DNA from: Isoetes taiwanensis
Lineage: Eukaryota; Streptophyta; Lycopodiopsida; Isoetales; Isoetaceae
DNA: 64,000 nucleotides
Direction: 5' to 3'
Assembly: GCA_021234155.1 (NCBI GenBank)
Contig: JAJEKV010000005.1
Location: forward strand, 12,284,787 to 12,348,786
Program-made: the position numbers and the translations under genes
Notes under the pieces: model-generated
The model's database searches: none
Seen by the model: the letters and a program-made list of their open reading frames with translations, nothing else
What the model was told of the DNA's origin: nothing
Shown: positions 44,715-55,930 of the stretch, piece after piece
How positions within the stretch are numbered: position 1 is the first letter of the stretch
Layout of the letters: each line of letters begins with the position of its first letter

Positions 44715-46165
44715 TGCTTGAGTGTTGCAAAAAGATTATATGAAGTGGACATAAGTATGAAAGCTACTGCAATGCAAGATGAATCAAACTAGTGTGCAAA
44801 ATGTGTGCAAAATAAGGCAATCTGGAGATGTTTCTCAGAAGCTCAGAAATGTTGTATTAGAAACACAAGATCTTTTTGGATTATAAAGAGCAAGAGCATG
44901 GGTTGGAGAATGTTGATACCAGTATCTACAAGGGAATTTACAGTGAAAAAAGTTTTCATGTTAGTTGTCTCAAGCTCCGACCCAATTCAACTGCACAAAC
45001 AACTTGCAAATAGTTATATAGCATGTAGTAAAGAGAGTTTCCTGAGTAGATTACAATTCTATTTCAATGTATATCTGGAAAAACTTCAAGCCACATCCAC
45101 CACAAAACTATCTCCATCTCACAATTCAAAAAACAAGTGCAGCAAAACCATAATAGTCCATTTAGCCATGGCATTCTTTCCAAGGAGTAAATGAGGCGTT
45201 TCAAAAGGTGTTGCATAGTGTAATATCCATTGGAGAACAAAGCTTCTGAGCAAAAGAATGCATCATTACAGAATGCAGGCATATATGTATAATTCCTGCA
45301 CCCTTAGCAAGACTGGAAATTACTTCATATTCTGCCTTAGGTGCATAGCTATGGTTAAACATGCAGCTATACTATAATAATGTATGTCCTTCAGTCATGC
45401 TTGCTGTTTGCACTAAGAGATGAATAATTTCAAGAAGCAAGTCCCTCTGCCTTTCGGTTCATATAATATACAACATAGTATAAAATAGGAGGAGATAGCA
45501 TGGGAAAGAAAAATAAACTTGAAGGCCCTTGTGCTCTTCTGGTCTCAATCTTCTTCCCAAAAACTACAACTTTGAAACAATTGAACCACCTTCTTTAATA
45601 ACCCAAATGCTTAACACAGATAAAACACCTACAATTGTATATATCCAGATCGTTTGCATCTAGAATCTACTTCTTACCTTACCTCTAGTAGAAAGTTTGC
45701 ACATTATTTGCCATTCATGAAGGAAAAACTAGGAGCTTTGTGCAATGCAAAGTTAGGTAGGAATGGCAACCATATGACATGGATAGAACACATTTTCAGG
45801 CTGTTAATTTGATTTTGTTTCATTGGCAAAGTAGAAAGGGCCTCAGTGCTTATGAAATCCAGCTTTAAATCCTCTCAACAACTTTCGACGACATAAGGCA
45901 AACCAAGACAAAATGGAAAAGGGAGAGGGCACTTCAAACCGTTGATATCTATTTGTTCAGAATGGGTTATAGCTCTCGCGCCCATCAAAGAAAGAGAAGG
46001 AAAAGGAAAAAAAAAACAAGGAAAGGTAAGTTTTTGATGGGAAGGAGAAACAAAGTGTGGAAGGCCGACACGAAAACATCTAGAAGTGGTTCTAGAAGAA
46101 GTGTCGGAGGAAAAAGGGCCATATAAGCTAAAAAACTCTGGGAGATATCTGTGCAGGCCTTGCCA
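44715..46165. other. No recognisable gene
   Basis: The longest open frames are 129 codons on plus (44,805-45,194) and 139 codons on minus (45,875-46,294). Neither has a recognised motif, and the latter overlaps the beginning of LINE coding sequence on the other strand. Left unannotated. Confidence 0.6.
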
Positions 46166-47584
46166 TAGCTGAGCTATGCTCCATGTAATTTTCAAGCAGT
46201 TTCTAAATTTTACAACTGTAAGATCCAAAATTCGTATCCAAAACCTAATGGTACTGTTGATTGGATGGATTGGTGTATTAATACTGCTAAGCATATCAAG
46301 TGTTGGCTTAAGGATTGGGTTTAATAGAATAGGGCCTATTTGGAGGGTTTGAAAAGTAGGTTGAGTAATGCCCTACCTGAGCAGCAAGAGGACATCAGAT
46401 TGCTTATTGAGAAAGAAGAGATCAGGATTGGTAAGGGATGGAAATTAAAAGCCAAAATCAAAGAGCTAAAAGAGGATGAAAGATGTAACTTTAAGTACTT
46501 CTTTATAAAAGCTAAATCTAGAGTCAAGAGGAACCAAATTTATGAAGTTAAAGTTATTGATAAACTAATCTCTAATGATGATGAGCTCAAGCAGGCTACA
46601 ACAAACCACTTGATCATGATGAACACCAACAGGGATCTAATCCTAACATTATGGATAGTCTCATCAATCTCAATAGAAAGGTTAATGATGTGCAAAATAC
46701 TTACCTCACTAGGCCTTTTGAGGATATTGAGCTTTTGCAAATAGTCAAGGACATGGAGAATGGAAAGATCCCTGGACCAGGCGATCTTCCAGCTGAGTTT
46801 TTCAAGAAAATTTGGCCAATTCTATAGTTGCTAATGAGTTTAGGGAGAGAAAGTTCTTGGATGCAAGGATCAATACTAGCCTTATTGCCCTCATCCCCAA
46901 GATTGACTTGCCTAACACCTTTTCTGATCACATGCCTATTTCCCTCTCTAATGTTATCTATAAGATGATTTCAGAAACAATTGCTTCAAGGCTCAAAACT
47001 ATCTTGGATGTAATTATCAGCAAATCTCAATCTGCCTACCTTAAGGACAGATTTATTCTGGACAATGTAGTGACTGCTATATTGGGCATTTAGTAGGCAA
47101 AAGATTCTAGGCAGGATACTGCTCTTTTAAAATTAGACATTATCAAAGCCTTCGACATAGTCAGTTGGAATTTTTTCTTTAAGACTTGCAGAGCCCTGGG
47201 GTTTAGCGAGGAAAGTATTGAAAATTTTTAATGCTCTCTATAGGCGTTCAAGCTCAACAATTCTTATAAATGACGAGTCCAATCGATTCTTCTCCATCCA
47301 AAGAGGGGTTAAGCAAGGTTGCACTCTTGTTCTCTTCCTATTTTTTATTATTATGGAAGCCCTTCATTGCAAGATGAATTGGGCCAAGAATACTAATCTT
47401 ATTAAGGGCCTAAATCTTCTTGAAAATTCTTAGGTAGAACAAATTCTTAATAGTCATTTTGCAGATGATACCTTCCTCCTTGTTTCTCTAGATAATGATT
47501 CCATCAGGATTACCCAGAAGATTCTTGATGACTTTGGAGAATCATCAGGTTGTAAAATTAATCCCATCAAGTTAAAGAGATAGA
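46166..47584 (+). mobile_element. L1-like LINE ORF2, first segment (RT), host of nested insertions
   Basis: Plus-strand pieces: PKPNGTVDWMDWCINTAKHIKCW (about 46,235), IRLLIEKEEIRIGKGWKLKAKIKELKEDERCNFKYFFIKAKSR (the pre-RT helical region, 46,395-46,525), GKIPGPGDLPAEFFKKIW (46,760), RINTSLIALIPKIDLP...FSDHMPISLSNVIYKMI (46,865-46,975), QSAYLKDRFILDNVVTA (47,027-47,080), LKLDIIKAFDIVSWNFF (47,130), GVKQGCTLVLFLFFIIMEAL (47,307), FADDTFLLVSL (47,459). Stops and frameshifts abound. The endonuclease is absent or lies in unrecognised DNA to the left. The reading ends at about 47,580, where a TATACG-rich repeat intervenes. Confidence 0.88.
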
Positions 47585-48015
47585 TTCCATAAGTATGAAA
47601 CTCAAATTCTCGACGTATAAAGTTGAAAATATATTTTTCTGACGTAAAAGATGTAGATTTTGTATTTTTCATTCATCGGTCGGGATTTTTTTTTTTTTTT
47701 TTTTTTTTTTTGTGAACTCTTCAATTTCGCGTATGTGAACTTTAATTCGTGTATGCGAACATTGACATTTGCATACGCGAATGCGAAAAAAAAAGGGGGG
47801 AGAAAAATTTGCATACACAAAGTAAGATGTTTTGCGTACTCAAATAAAGTTTCGCATATACAAAACAGTGTATTTTGTGTACGCAAAAAAAAAAAAGGGA
47901 GGGATGCGTCGCTAGACTATTTCCCGTACTCTAAGTGGTTTCTATGCACGAGAAACAGTGAAGTATACAGTACGAATAATACGTATTAAGTATAAAATAT
48001 ATAAAGTACTGAAGC
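47585..48015. repeat. GCGTATACGCA-rich dispersed repeat, copy 2
   Basis: Sits between the RT segment and the C-terminal segment of the plus-strand LINE. Contains TTTCGCGTATGTGAAC, CGTGTATGCGAAC, GCATACGCGAATGCG, TTTGCGTACTC, GTGTACGCAAAA and a 26-T tract (47,688-47,713). The word content matches 7,140-7,428. About 200 residues of LINE sequence expected at this point are missing, so it marks an insertion with deletion. Confidence 0.55.
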
Positions 48016-48039
48016 TATCCCTAGATATAACGTCCCCCC

Positions 48040-49289
48040 TAACTAATGCTTGATGCCTTTTACCAAGCTGCCCTCTGCTTCAGGCCTCCAGTTCTGGATG
48101 CCAGATGCAAGGATATTAATTTTTTCTGGCACCCTGATTTAGCACCAGAAAATTGTGGATGTTTGGCCCTCCAACATCCCCACAAATACATGCAGTGGTT
48201 ACAGGCGGGATTTAGAACCTTTGGTGATTTAAGGAATGAGGAGAAGAACAAGTGGGTGACATGGCAGGAGATAGAACCGAGATTGAAGGGATCAGTTTTA
48301 GACAGAGACATCTACAACAGGGTTATGGGAAAAATAGCCCCCCTCAGCAGGATTATGGAATTGTGAAGAAGATGCTTTGGCTAAAAATTGTGCAAGAGGT
48401 TGGAGGAACTATGGTGCACCTAAAATTACTCTTTTCAGATGGTTAATCCTACACCAGAGCCTTCAAACTAATGCCAAGAGAGCCAAATATGATATTGATA
48501 CCTCCAGTCTATGCCCTATGGGATGTGGGATGAATGAGGACTCCAATCATGTCTTCCTATGCCCAGTTATTGAGGAAATATGGACATGGACTTCTCAGCT
48601 AAACTTAGGGACTCTAAGTAATATTTTTCAGTTCCTAAACACAGGTTCCAGGCTTATAAATACATGCAGAACTCTTACCTGCTGGATCATATGGAGGCAT
48701 AGAAATAGGGTTATTTTGGAGGGGAAAAGACCTAATATTATCTGGATCAAAACCAATCTGCTAACTATTATCCAGCAAACAGCTACAGCTCATAAAGCTC
48801 TCAGAGGAGCTAAATATGATAAGCTACAATATGGGATCGAATTGGGAAGTTTAGGGATAGCTACAATTTCTTCATTTTAATTCTAATTGATTCTGATGGT
48901 GTGCTACACAGAGCAGCAGAGGAGATTGAAGAATCTGGGAGCCCCTATCAGGTGGTTGAGCAACAATGAGGATGATTTTTACATGCCCAGGGTGGAGCTT
49001 GAACAACATTTCATGTTGCTGAAAAGTGAAATGATCCATTCTATGGCCTTTAAGAAGTTGCTGGATCGACCTGAAGTTTGGAGATTCAATAGCCTGAAGC
49101 CTTTTTTCCAATCCCTCTTCCACAAGTGGCAGCAGAAGAGGGAGGCCCGAGTGCTAATGTTGATTGATTATACCACATTCATAAGTGGAGGAGTTAGATG
49201 AACTTTTGAATATCTTTGGTAGATCTGTTGTGGCCGACCTTATAGTGCAGGATGTGCTTGAAGCCAATCTGTGACTTAAGCTGGATGCC

Positions 49290-49291
<2 letters not shown>
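48040..49291 (+). mobile_element. L1-like LINE ORF2, second segment (C-terminal, zinc-binding)
   Basis: 48,046-48,366 gives a post-RT connection-type sequence (FFWHPDLAPENCG, NKWVTWQEIEPRL), and 48,377-48,880 the zf-RVT end (APKITLFRWLILHQSLQTN, LCPMGCGMNEDSNHVFLCPVIEEIW, TCWIIWRHRNRVILEGKRPNI), ending with a stop at 48,878-48,880. 48,881-49,291 is the 3' part, including an unassigned 105-codon frame (48,887-49,201). It is cut at 49,291 by the minus-strand LINE. The remaining 3' end lies at 61,825-62,064. Confidence 0.85.
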
Positions 49292-49327
<36 letters not shown>

Positions 49328-49635
49328 TAAGAGTATAAATTTATATATATGAAGTAAGTACAAGAGGATCCCCTGAATAGGGTAGATAGGCAAATTAAGA
49401 ACAGCACGTGAGTGCACCTATTTTTTGGTAGAGTGTGTACTAATAGAGCTAGCAGTCGTCTTCGCCATCAAGCAGATACTATAGAATCATCGTCTTCTCC
49501 GCAGTGAAGGGTACTATGGACAAAACCAGTCTATTTCCACTACTCCATGCAGTAGATAGGCTCTGGAATAGTAAGAGACGAAGTTACCTTATTTGCAGGA
49601 CGTCAGAGACTAGTATATTATCTTTGTCACACCAA
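49292..49635 (-). mobile_element. 3' tail of the 12.5-kb minus-strand LINE
   Basis: 31 T's (49,292-49,322), i.e. poly(A) on the minus strand, follow GATGCCAG, the left copy of an 8-bp target duplication whose right copy is 61,825-61,832. The tail sequence (complement of GAGGGTAAGAGTATAAATTTATA) resembles other LINE ends here. It ends at the Helitron's 5' TC at 49,636. On the minus strand the last codons of ORF2 (WCDKDNILVSDVLQIR, stop) lie at about 49,635-49,587. Confidence 0.7.
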
Positions 49636-52600
49636 TCTACTTACTTAAAATGTTTTTTTCCGACCGTGTAACGCTGGAAAAAGCGTGAGTTTCCGGCAAA
49701 AAGCGTGAGTTTTGGAAGACATTTTTCTTTTCTGGCAGTATTTCGACATTTTCAGCTTCGAGGCCTATCTGTTTTCTTTCGTCTTCGAAACGGCAGAGGG
49801 GCAGAGGTGCTCGCCGTGTTATGATAGGATCTACAGTCCAAAATTTCTGCATCCAGCAAACCGTAGCTTTCAAAGTTAGGGTTCGGTCTTGGGATTCATG
49901 GCGCCCAGATAGCTTGAGGTAAATTTTTTGGGTTGTTGTTTGTGCCATGTTTGTTCTTCTGATGTATGTGCTTGAAGTATGGTGTATCGGCTCCCACCCT
50001 GCATCCAAGCCCATCTCTAACTATGTTTTCTTTCTTTCTCGGAGTCAGGCAATATTCGTTTCTTTTCCATTACTATGTACATTTTTTTTGCGATGATGGA
50101 ACATGAAGAGGCTTTCGTCCATTTTGTCTTTCTAAACGTTTCTGGGTTAGAGCATTTATGCTACAAACGCATCTCTCTTTCAGATGATTTCTATGTAGAA
50201 AATCAAATCGGTTCCAGTCTACTTTCCTTCCAACCGATTGTAGAGAATCGATTCCAGTCTGCTTTCCTTCTAGCTTCCAAGGTAAGTAATATCAGGGATT
50301 TGGCCCTTTGAGCGAAACGCAGATTGGGTTCACGCTTGCAGGAGAAAAGCATTTTTGCTCAGATTGTGGTTTTTGCTCAGATTGTCCATTTTTTTCCAGA
50401 TTGTGGTATGCAGATTGTTCCTAATAAATCTGCGCATCTCAGGCTGCTTCAGGTAACAATTTCTCTGTTTTCCTTTCTTGCATGGATTGCTTCAAAAAAT
50501 GGCAGATGTAAACCTTCCACTTTGATTGCAGTGTTCTAGCTCTCCAATAGAGACTCATCTTAAGCACAAAAGAAGTGCTGGATTCACTAAATGTGTAGAG
50601 CTACAATCTTTTGTAACAAGATTTCGTTTACAAGTTTTCTGTCTAGGGTTCGGTTGGCTACAAGACTGAGTATTTTTGCTTTGTGTGTGCTCTTCTTCAA
50701 AGCACCTCTGAAGTTTGCATTCTGCACTTTATTTTTAGCTCGCAAAAGAGCTCAGGTTTATCTCCTAACCTGTCTTCCATGTGATTTTAATCCAACACTA
50801 AGAATAAATGCAGTTAATTTCTTAATAAACTAGATTATACTTCTCATTTCGTTATTTCATTTTCTCTACGCATGCTTTTCTACCAGATTTTGAGTAGGAT
50901 GTTCAGATTTTAAGCATCTTCAAACATGTTTTAAGAAGTTTGCAATAAACTTAGTTTATCTTCTTTATTTTTGAATGTCCATTTAACTTATGATGTTACC
51001 TCAGATTTTGGCACCACCATGTTTTTCTACTTCCAAGGAGCACTCAGGACTGCGAACAAGAGAATATTCTCAACATGTTTGTGGGCCGAATATTTGACCA
51101 AGTATTTTATAAGGTACTGCTAGACTTACCATGTGATAGCATTTTGCAATGTGAATTCTACGTAATACTAAACAATAACTTACCAACCAATAGCAGCAGC
51201 AACAAACATAATAGAATCATATTAATTTCCTTGAGCAATGCTGTAGTTCAGTCATTTTAAGTCTTTTTATGTGAATGCCCACAAAGCTTTTTCCAATATT
51301 TGTTTGATAGTCATGGTGAAACGTTTTCAATAGATCTTTATGGATTTTAAATTTAACGTCTTGACATACCAATGCATCCTTCATGCAATGCTCAAGAAGG
51401 AAACGTTCTGCATGCTGCTGCTTCTTTATCAGATCTGATACTGTCGCAGCATTCTCCTTTTTATTTGGAACGCTCTCTTAAGTGCATGGTCGAAGACCGG
51501 AATTCCTCTCTTCAGCTATATTCCAAGGCCGGGATTCTGCTACATGTCTGCTGCACTTCATAAATCGTTGGGACAGAGCCATGCCTGCATATAACTTCAT
51601 ATGAATGTTCTTATGCTATAACGGCATCAAAGTATCCTGTTAGTCTTAACTTTAAGCAAACCTTTAAAACCCAGCATTTCATCCCCATCTTTTTGTTCTT
51701 TTTTATTTTCTCCTTCCTGCTTTTCTGTTCTCTTTTTTTTCTCCTTCCCACCTTGCCCTTTCTTTGATAGGGCTAAATAAAGAGATAATATTTTATCCAT
51801 GGCCTTTTTTGCATGTTTAGAAAGGGTCATTGTCGGTGTAGCAGCAGAGAGGATAGGGTCGCTGAAGCAAACAGGTCGCCCAAGCAAACAGGTATATCCA
51901 AGGGCTAAAAGAAATTCCTTTGCATTTTGGGGTTAATCGGCCATGGCATTTTAAAACTCAAACTGTTTGTGCTGAAGCAGAGGTCGTTGGAGCAAAGGAG
52001 CCACTGATCAAATGAAGCAGAGGAGTCGGTGAAGATTAAGGAGTAGATTGGAACCGGTATACCCATATTTGACATTCTGGCATCTACTTCTTTTCTTATG
52101 CTTTGTGCTTTTTTCTTATGTTTTGTAACAGCAGGGTCGCTGAAGGAAACAACGGTTTTCATGGTTTGTGGTAGTTCACATTTTTCTTACAACGCTTTGA
52201 AAAACTGTTGGAGGCAGTAGAATTGTGCTTTCTGTTTGCAGACGAGTTGTTGTGCAAGCCAAGCTTAAGGTACAATATTTTCCTTTCTGGTTGTTAACAG
52301 GCTGTGGCAAGAACGGACAGAAAGTTTTATAACTGCATCGTGCCCTTTTATCTTTATAACTGCATTTTGTGGCTTATAGCTGCATTTCGTGCTCTTAATA
52401 TGCTCTTAGGGCTTTTAATGCATTTCTCTTAATCCATATGCTCTGGTAAACCAGCTCTGTAAATCCGTAATGCTCTCTTAATCCATATGCTCTAATACTT
52501 CATATACAGTAATAACAATAGTCTGTTGCTGCAAATAGTCCTGTTACCAATAACAATTGCATAGTATTTCAATCTGCAGGATGTGATAGTAATCATCATT

Positions 52601-52723
52601 GTCATCTATTCTTGCCAATATCAACATGTGTTGTTGTCGAAAGTTGCACGCATGGACATTAAAGGCCAAGTAAAAATACATGTCACGACATTAGCCCGGC
52701 AACGCCGGGCACCCGTTTACTAG
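49636..52723 (+). mobile_element. Helitron, 3,088 bp, non-autonomous, inserted in LINE ORF2
   Basis: The 3' end has the GCCCGGC-AAC-GCCGGGC hairpin (52,694-52,710) and CTAG (52,720-52,723) followed by T. The proposed 5' end is TCTACTTACTTAAAATG preceded by A (49,635). Removing the interval joins host A to host T and makes the LINE ORF2 C-terminus read through (…YFKCH joined to WCDKDN…), an independent check on both ends. No Rep/helicase is seen. The interior has promoter/leader-like and intron-like text (ATGGCGCCCAG at 49,898; splice-like TGCAG and GTAAG sites; repeated GCTCAGATTGT), suggesting captured host DNA, but no recognised protein. Confidence 0.7.
52694..52723 (+). other. Helitron 3' terminus 2 (hairpin + CTAG)
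   Basis: Hairpin identical to the one at 38,108-38,124, then ACCCGTTTA and CTAG, then host T. This end abuts LINE coding sequence (minus strand ...GFYAYFKCH). Confidence 0.85.
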
Positions 52724-54133
52724 TGACATTTGAAATAGGCATAGAATCCTATGATTCTTCCAATCCTATCCAGTTCCTTGTTATAGGCAGTTCCCATCTT
52801 TCTGTGGTGGGATAAGGCCATCAAGGCCACCTCCATATTAAAGTAGCTCTTGATTTTGTCCAGGCAAACTGTTTGCCCCCCCAAAGCCACCTCACACCGA
52901 TGCTTCCAAACCACCCATGTTAAGTACGTCAAAATCCGTACCTTTAAAAAACGTTTTTTAAGATTTTTTGAAGATTTTTAAAATTTTTGGAAAAAATCTT
53001 TAAAAACGTATTTCATATAAAATACGTTAAAAATCTTTAAAATCCTTAAAAATCTTTAAAAATCCTTAGACTATGATTTTGTTTATTCAAATATATGATA
53101 TTCTTGAACTTATTTATCTTTGTACATGAAATTCTTATATTTCTTAATATTTATAATAATGTTTTTCTGAACTTTCTTAAGAGTTCCATGGCAAAACAAC
53201 TATGATGTCATTGTACTTGAACTTAATAGTTTCTAGTAGCAGCATAAATTTTTGATTTACTTGTTAACATGCTACATCTTGTAACTTGTAGTAAAAATAT
53301 GCATTTTAACTATAGCACATATATCCAATAAAGCAGTGCAAAGAATGTGCAATTTTATTATTTTTTTTTTTTTTTTTTGGCCATACCAAATTATAAAAAT
53401 CCTTTAAAAAACGTGAGGATTTTTATAAAGGTACTTTAAAAATAAAAAACGGGTTTTTTAACAACATTGCCACCCACAGAGCAATAGACACCAAGGAGGC
53501 CAAAATAGGGCACCAATCAGAGACCATAATGACCATGGGGGCCAATTGAGATGGCAGGCTTGGAGCTCCAGTATAGGGGATACCCAGGCCCAGAATGGTA
53601 GTATCTCAGGGCAGAAAAAGAGGTGTTGTGTAGACTCGCTAAGTACACATCCTAGAGGGCATAGGTCATCAGCAGAAATGCATCTTCGAAATAATGCCTC
53701 TTTGGTCAGGAGGCCACCCTGGAGGGCAGTCCATCGGAAAAACTGTATTCTTCTAGAGCATAAGGATTTCCAGGAGTTAGCCAGGAGCTGGACAGTTGCT
53801 GGCCCATCGATCCCTAACCTTGATATAGCTTTGAGAGGAGTTACCCCACAAAGTTCATGATAGATATTGGCCACACAATATCTTTGGGAGCCTAGGCATA
53901 ACCAAAGTTCTTCAGGCCCATCCGACTCCTGAAATCCCATGGATATTGGCCAATATCTCCCTAAATATTTTCCTATCACCTTCAACTGCGCCATTCATCT
54001 TATTTTTAAGCCTGGTCCAGGAGATCCACTTACCATTTTCCCAAAGATGACACAGAAGGTAGATCCCATCCTTTTTCCATTTGACAAAGATTCGTGGATG
54101 CACCAATGCCAAGGGAAGATGTTCTAGCCCCAA
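52724..54133 (-). pseudogene. Minus-strand LINE ORF2: C-terminal zinc-binding region
   Basis: From right to left: VHPRIFVKWKKDGIYLLCHLWENGKWISWTRLKNKMN (54,105-53,995), SRRIQFFRWTALQGGLLTKEALFRR (53,760-53,690), the zinc motif CPLGCVLSESTQHLFFCPEILPFWAWV (about 53,665-53,585), then WVAMLL joined to TWVVWKHRCEVALGG across the TTAA insert, and the final ...RIIGFYAYFKCH ending at the Helitron junction. This is the zf-RVT end of a plant L1-like ORF2. At least one frameshift near 53,990 separates it from the upstream part. Confidence 0.88.
52924..53457. mobile_element. 534-bp insertion flanked by TTAA duplications
   Basis: TTAA occurs at 52,920-52,923 and 53,458-53,461. Deleting the insert and one TTAA restores the LINE reading V-A-M-L-L-T-W-V-V-W-K-H-R. 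The insert is extremely AT-rich, with subterminal related words (GTACCTTTAAAAAACG on the left; CGTTTTTTAAAGG and AAAGTACC in complement on the right) and an 18-T tract near 53,362. No transposase. A TTAA target suggests a piggyBac-like or other TTAA-specific miniature element. Confidence 0.75.
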
Positions 54134-54314
54134 ACTTCCTCATTCCAGAAGAGACTGATCCTACCGGCATGCTGTGGTAAGTCGGAGGGGGAACAAAGGA
54201 CTTAAACTGTCTTCCATGCCTGGAGTATTTTTCTCATGACTGGGGAGGTGCCAGGTGCAATCTTGAAGTCCCTGAAGGCTGCCCCAAGTTCATCCCTAGG
54301 TAGAGCAGGTTTAC

Positions 54315-55930
54315 CTATGAGCTTACATTGGCTAAACCAGTGTTTGACAAATACAAGAGCTGGGGAGGTGTCTCCATGTAGAGCTCCCAGACAAATTTAG
54401 CAGCAAGAGCTTGAGCTTGAGTGAAGGGATCCTTACAGCCCAGCCCACCTTCTTTTTTATCTCTACAGAGTTCGGACCATGCAACCTGAGCCAGTCCACC
54501 CCAGATAAATTTCCTAATGATGACCTGGATCTGATTATAGACTCCTTTTTGTGCTACCAGTACCGAGGAGAAATAAACATGGGAGGCTGCCAGGATGGCA
54601 TTAGCCACAGTGACCTGGCCTGACACGGCAAGTCCTTTAGCCGACCAGAGGCCAACCTTCTTTCGGAGGCGGTCCAACAGGGGGACCATATTCCTTTTAG
54701 ATTATCAGAGAGAGAAAGTGGAAGACCCAAGAGTTTCGCCGTCCGTCCCCCTTCAATAACCGGAAAACCCAGAGCTCTGACACGAGGGTCAACAGCAGAT
54801 TCTAAGGCCCACATGATGGAGCACTTATTTGGATTTAATCCAATTTTGGATATGATTTCAAAGGCACCAAGGATTTCTCGAAAGGACTGGAAACTTCCAT
54901 CATTGAATCGGAGAAACATAAATGAGTCATCCACATATTGCATAATAGTGAGCTTGTTCTCGAGATCAGGTAGAGTGAGGCCCTGTAGAGCACCTTCAGA
55001 GATCCTGAGGTTCACCATCCTGGTAAGCATATTAGCCATAATAAGGAATAGATAGGGGGCAAGGGGACACCCTTGTCTGATTCCTCTCCTGAGATCAAAG
55101 AGACCAGAGGGTTCTCCATTGATAAGCACAGAGGCCGAGGCCAGTTTATTCATACCCATGGAAATATTGATAAATTGTCGGTCAAATCCCATGTGAGCCA
55201 TTATCTCCTTCAAGGCCTCCCATCTCAGAGAGTCATATGCTTTTCTAAAATCCATTTTGATGAGCACACAATTCTACTTTGACACCCTGCCCCAGTGCAG
55301 CCCCTCTCGAGCGACCAGATAGTTATCCAGGATGTACCTGTTTGGAAGGAAGGCAGACTGCTCCCTGCCAATAACCCTGTTCAGAATAGGCTTTAATCGG
55401 TTAGCAAGCATCTTCATAATAACTTTATAGAGAGCATTGGTCAATGCTATAGGTCTCCATTCACCCAAATATTGGGGCCTAGGGACTTTGGGCACCAGTG
55501 TGATGAAACCTGCTGCTAGAGATGGGTGCAATGTTTGTGTGGCCCAGGCACCCCTAACTGCTTCGAGGAAGTGGGTGCCTAATATATCCCAGAATTCTAC
55601 AAAGAATTCGGGAGGGAATCCATCTGGACCTGGGGATTTGCTTGAAGCCAAGGAACACAATGTCTTGTAGATTTCATCATTTGTCGGAGGTTGTAGGAGG
55701 ATTTGATTATCAGCATCCGTGACTCCCGTAGTCCAATCCACTTTTGCCAACCATTGGGATATCTGTAACTTATATAATGGCGGAGGGGGCTCTTCTCTGA
55801 ATTGGGATTGGAAATCTTCCCTGATAAAAGCTTGGATTTCAGTCAGATCTGTCAAGACATTTTGAGATTTGTCCTTGATAGACCTGATGCTGTTGTCGGC
55901 TAGCCTAGCTCCCGCCATTCGAAAAAGCAT
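54315..55930 (-). pseudogene. Minus-strand LINE ORF2: reverse transcriptase
   Basis: Nearly continuous RT. From 55,930: NLTDLTEIQ-type helix, KSPGPDGFPPEFFVEFWDILG, AGFITLVPKVPRPQYLGEWRPIALTNALYKVI, ANRLKPILNRVIGREQSAFLPNRYILDN; after a frame change near 55,270: IKMDFRKAYDSLRWEAL, GEPSGLFDLRRGIRQGCPLAPYLF, the catalytic MQYVDDSFMFLRF (Y-V-D-D), LNPNKCSIMWALES, LGFPVIEG...TAKLLGLPLS; and, after another shift near 54,690, the thumb region KKVGLWSAKGLAVSGQVTVANAILAASHVYFSS. This is the best-preserved RT in the window, yet it carries several frame breaks. Confidence 0.93.

Noticed and set aside
44805-45194. 129-codon plus-strand frame
   Set aside because: No motif, low-complexity end, and no splice or UTR context.
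48887-49201. 105-codon frame after the LINE stop codon
   Set aside because: Composition is somewhat protein-like, but it lies in the LINE 3' region with no known domain and no independent start context; kept only as a remark under the LINE segment.
51627-52162. Two lysine-rich minus-strand frames with a shared FSDP word
   Set aside because: Both come from repeated GGGTCGCTGAAG(C/G)AAAC text inside Helitron cargo; no domain and no start evidence.
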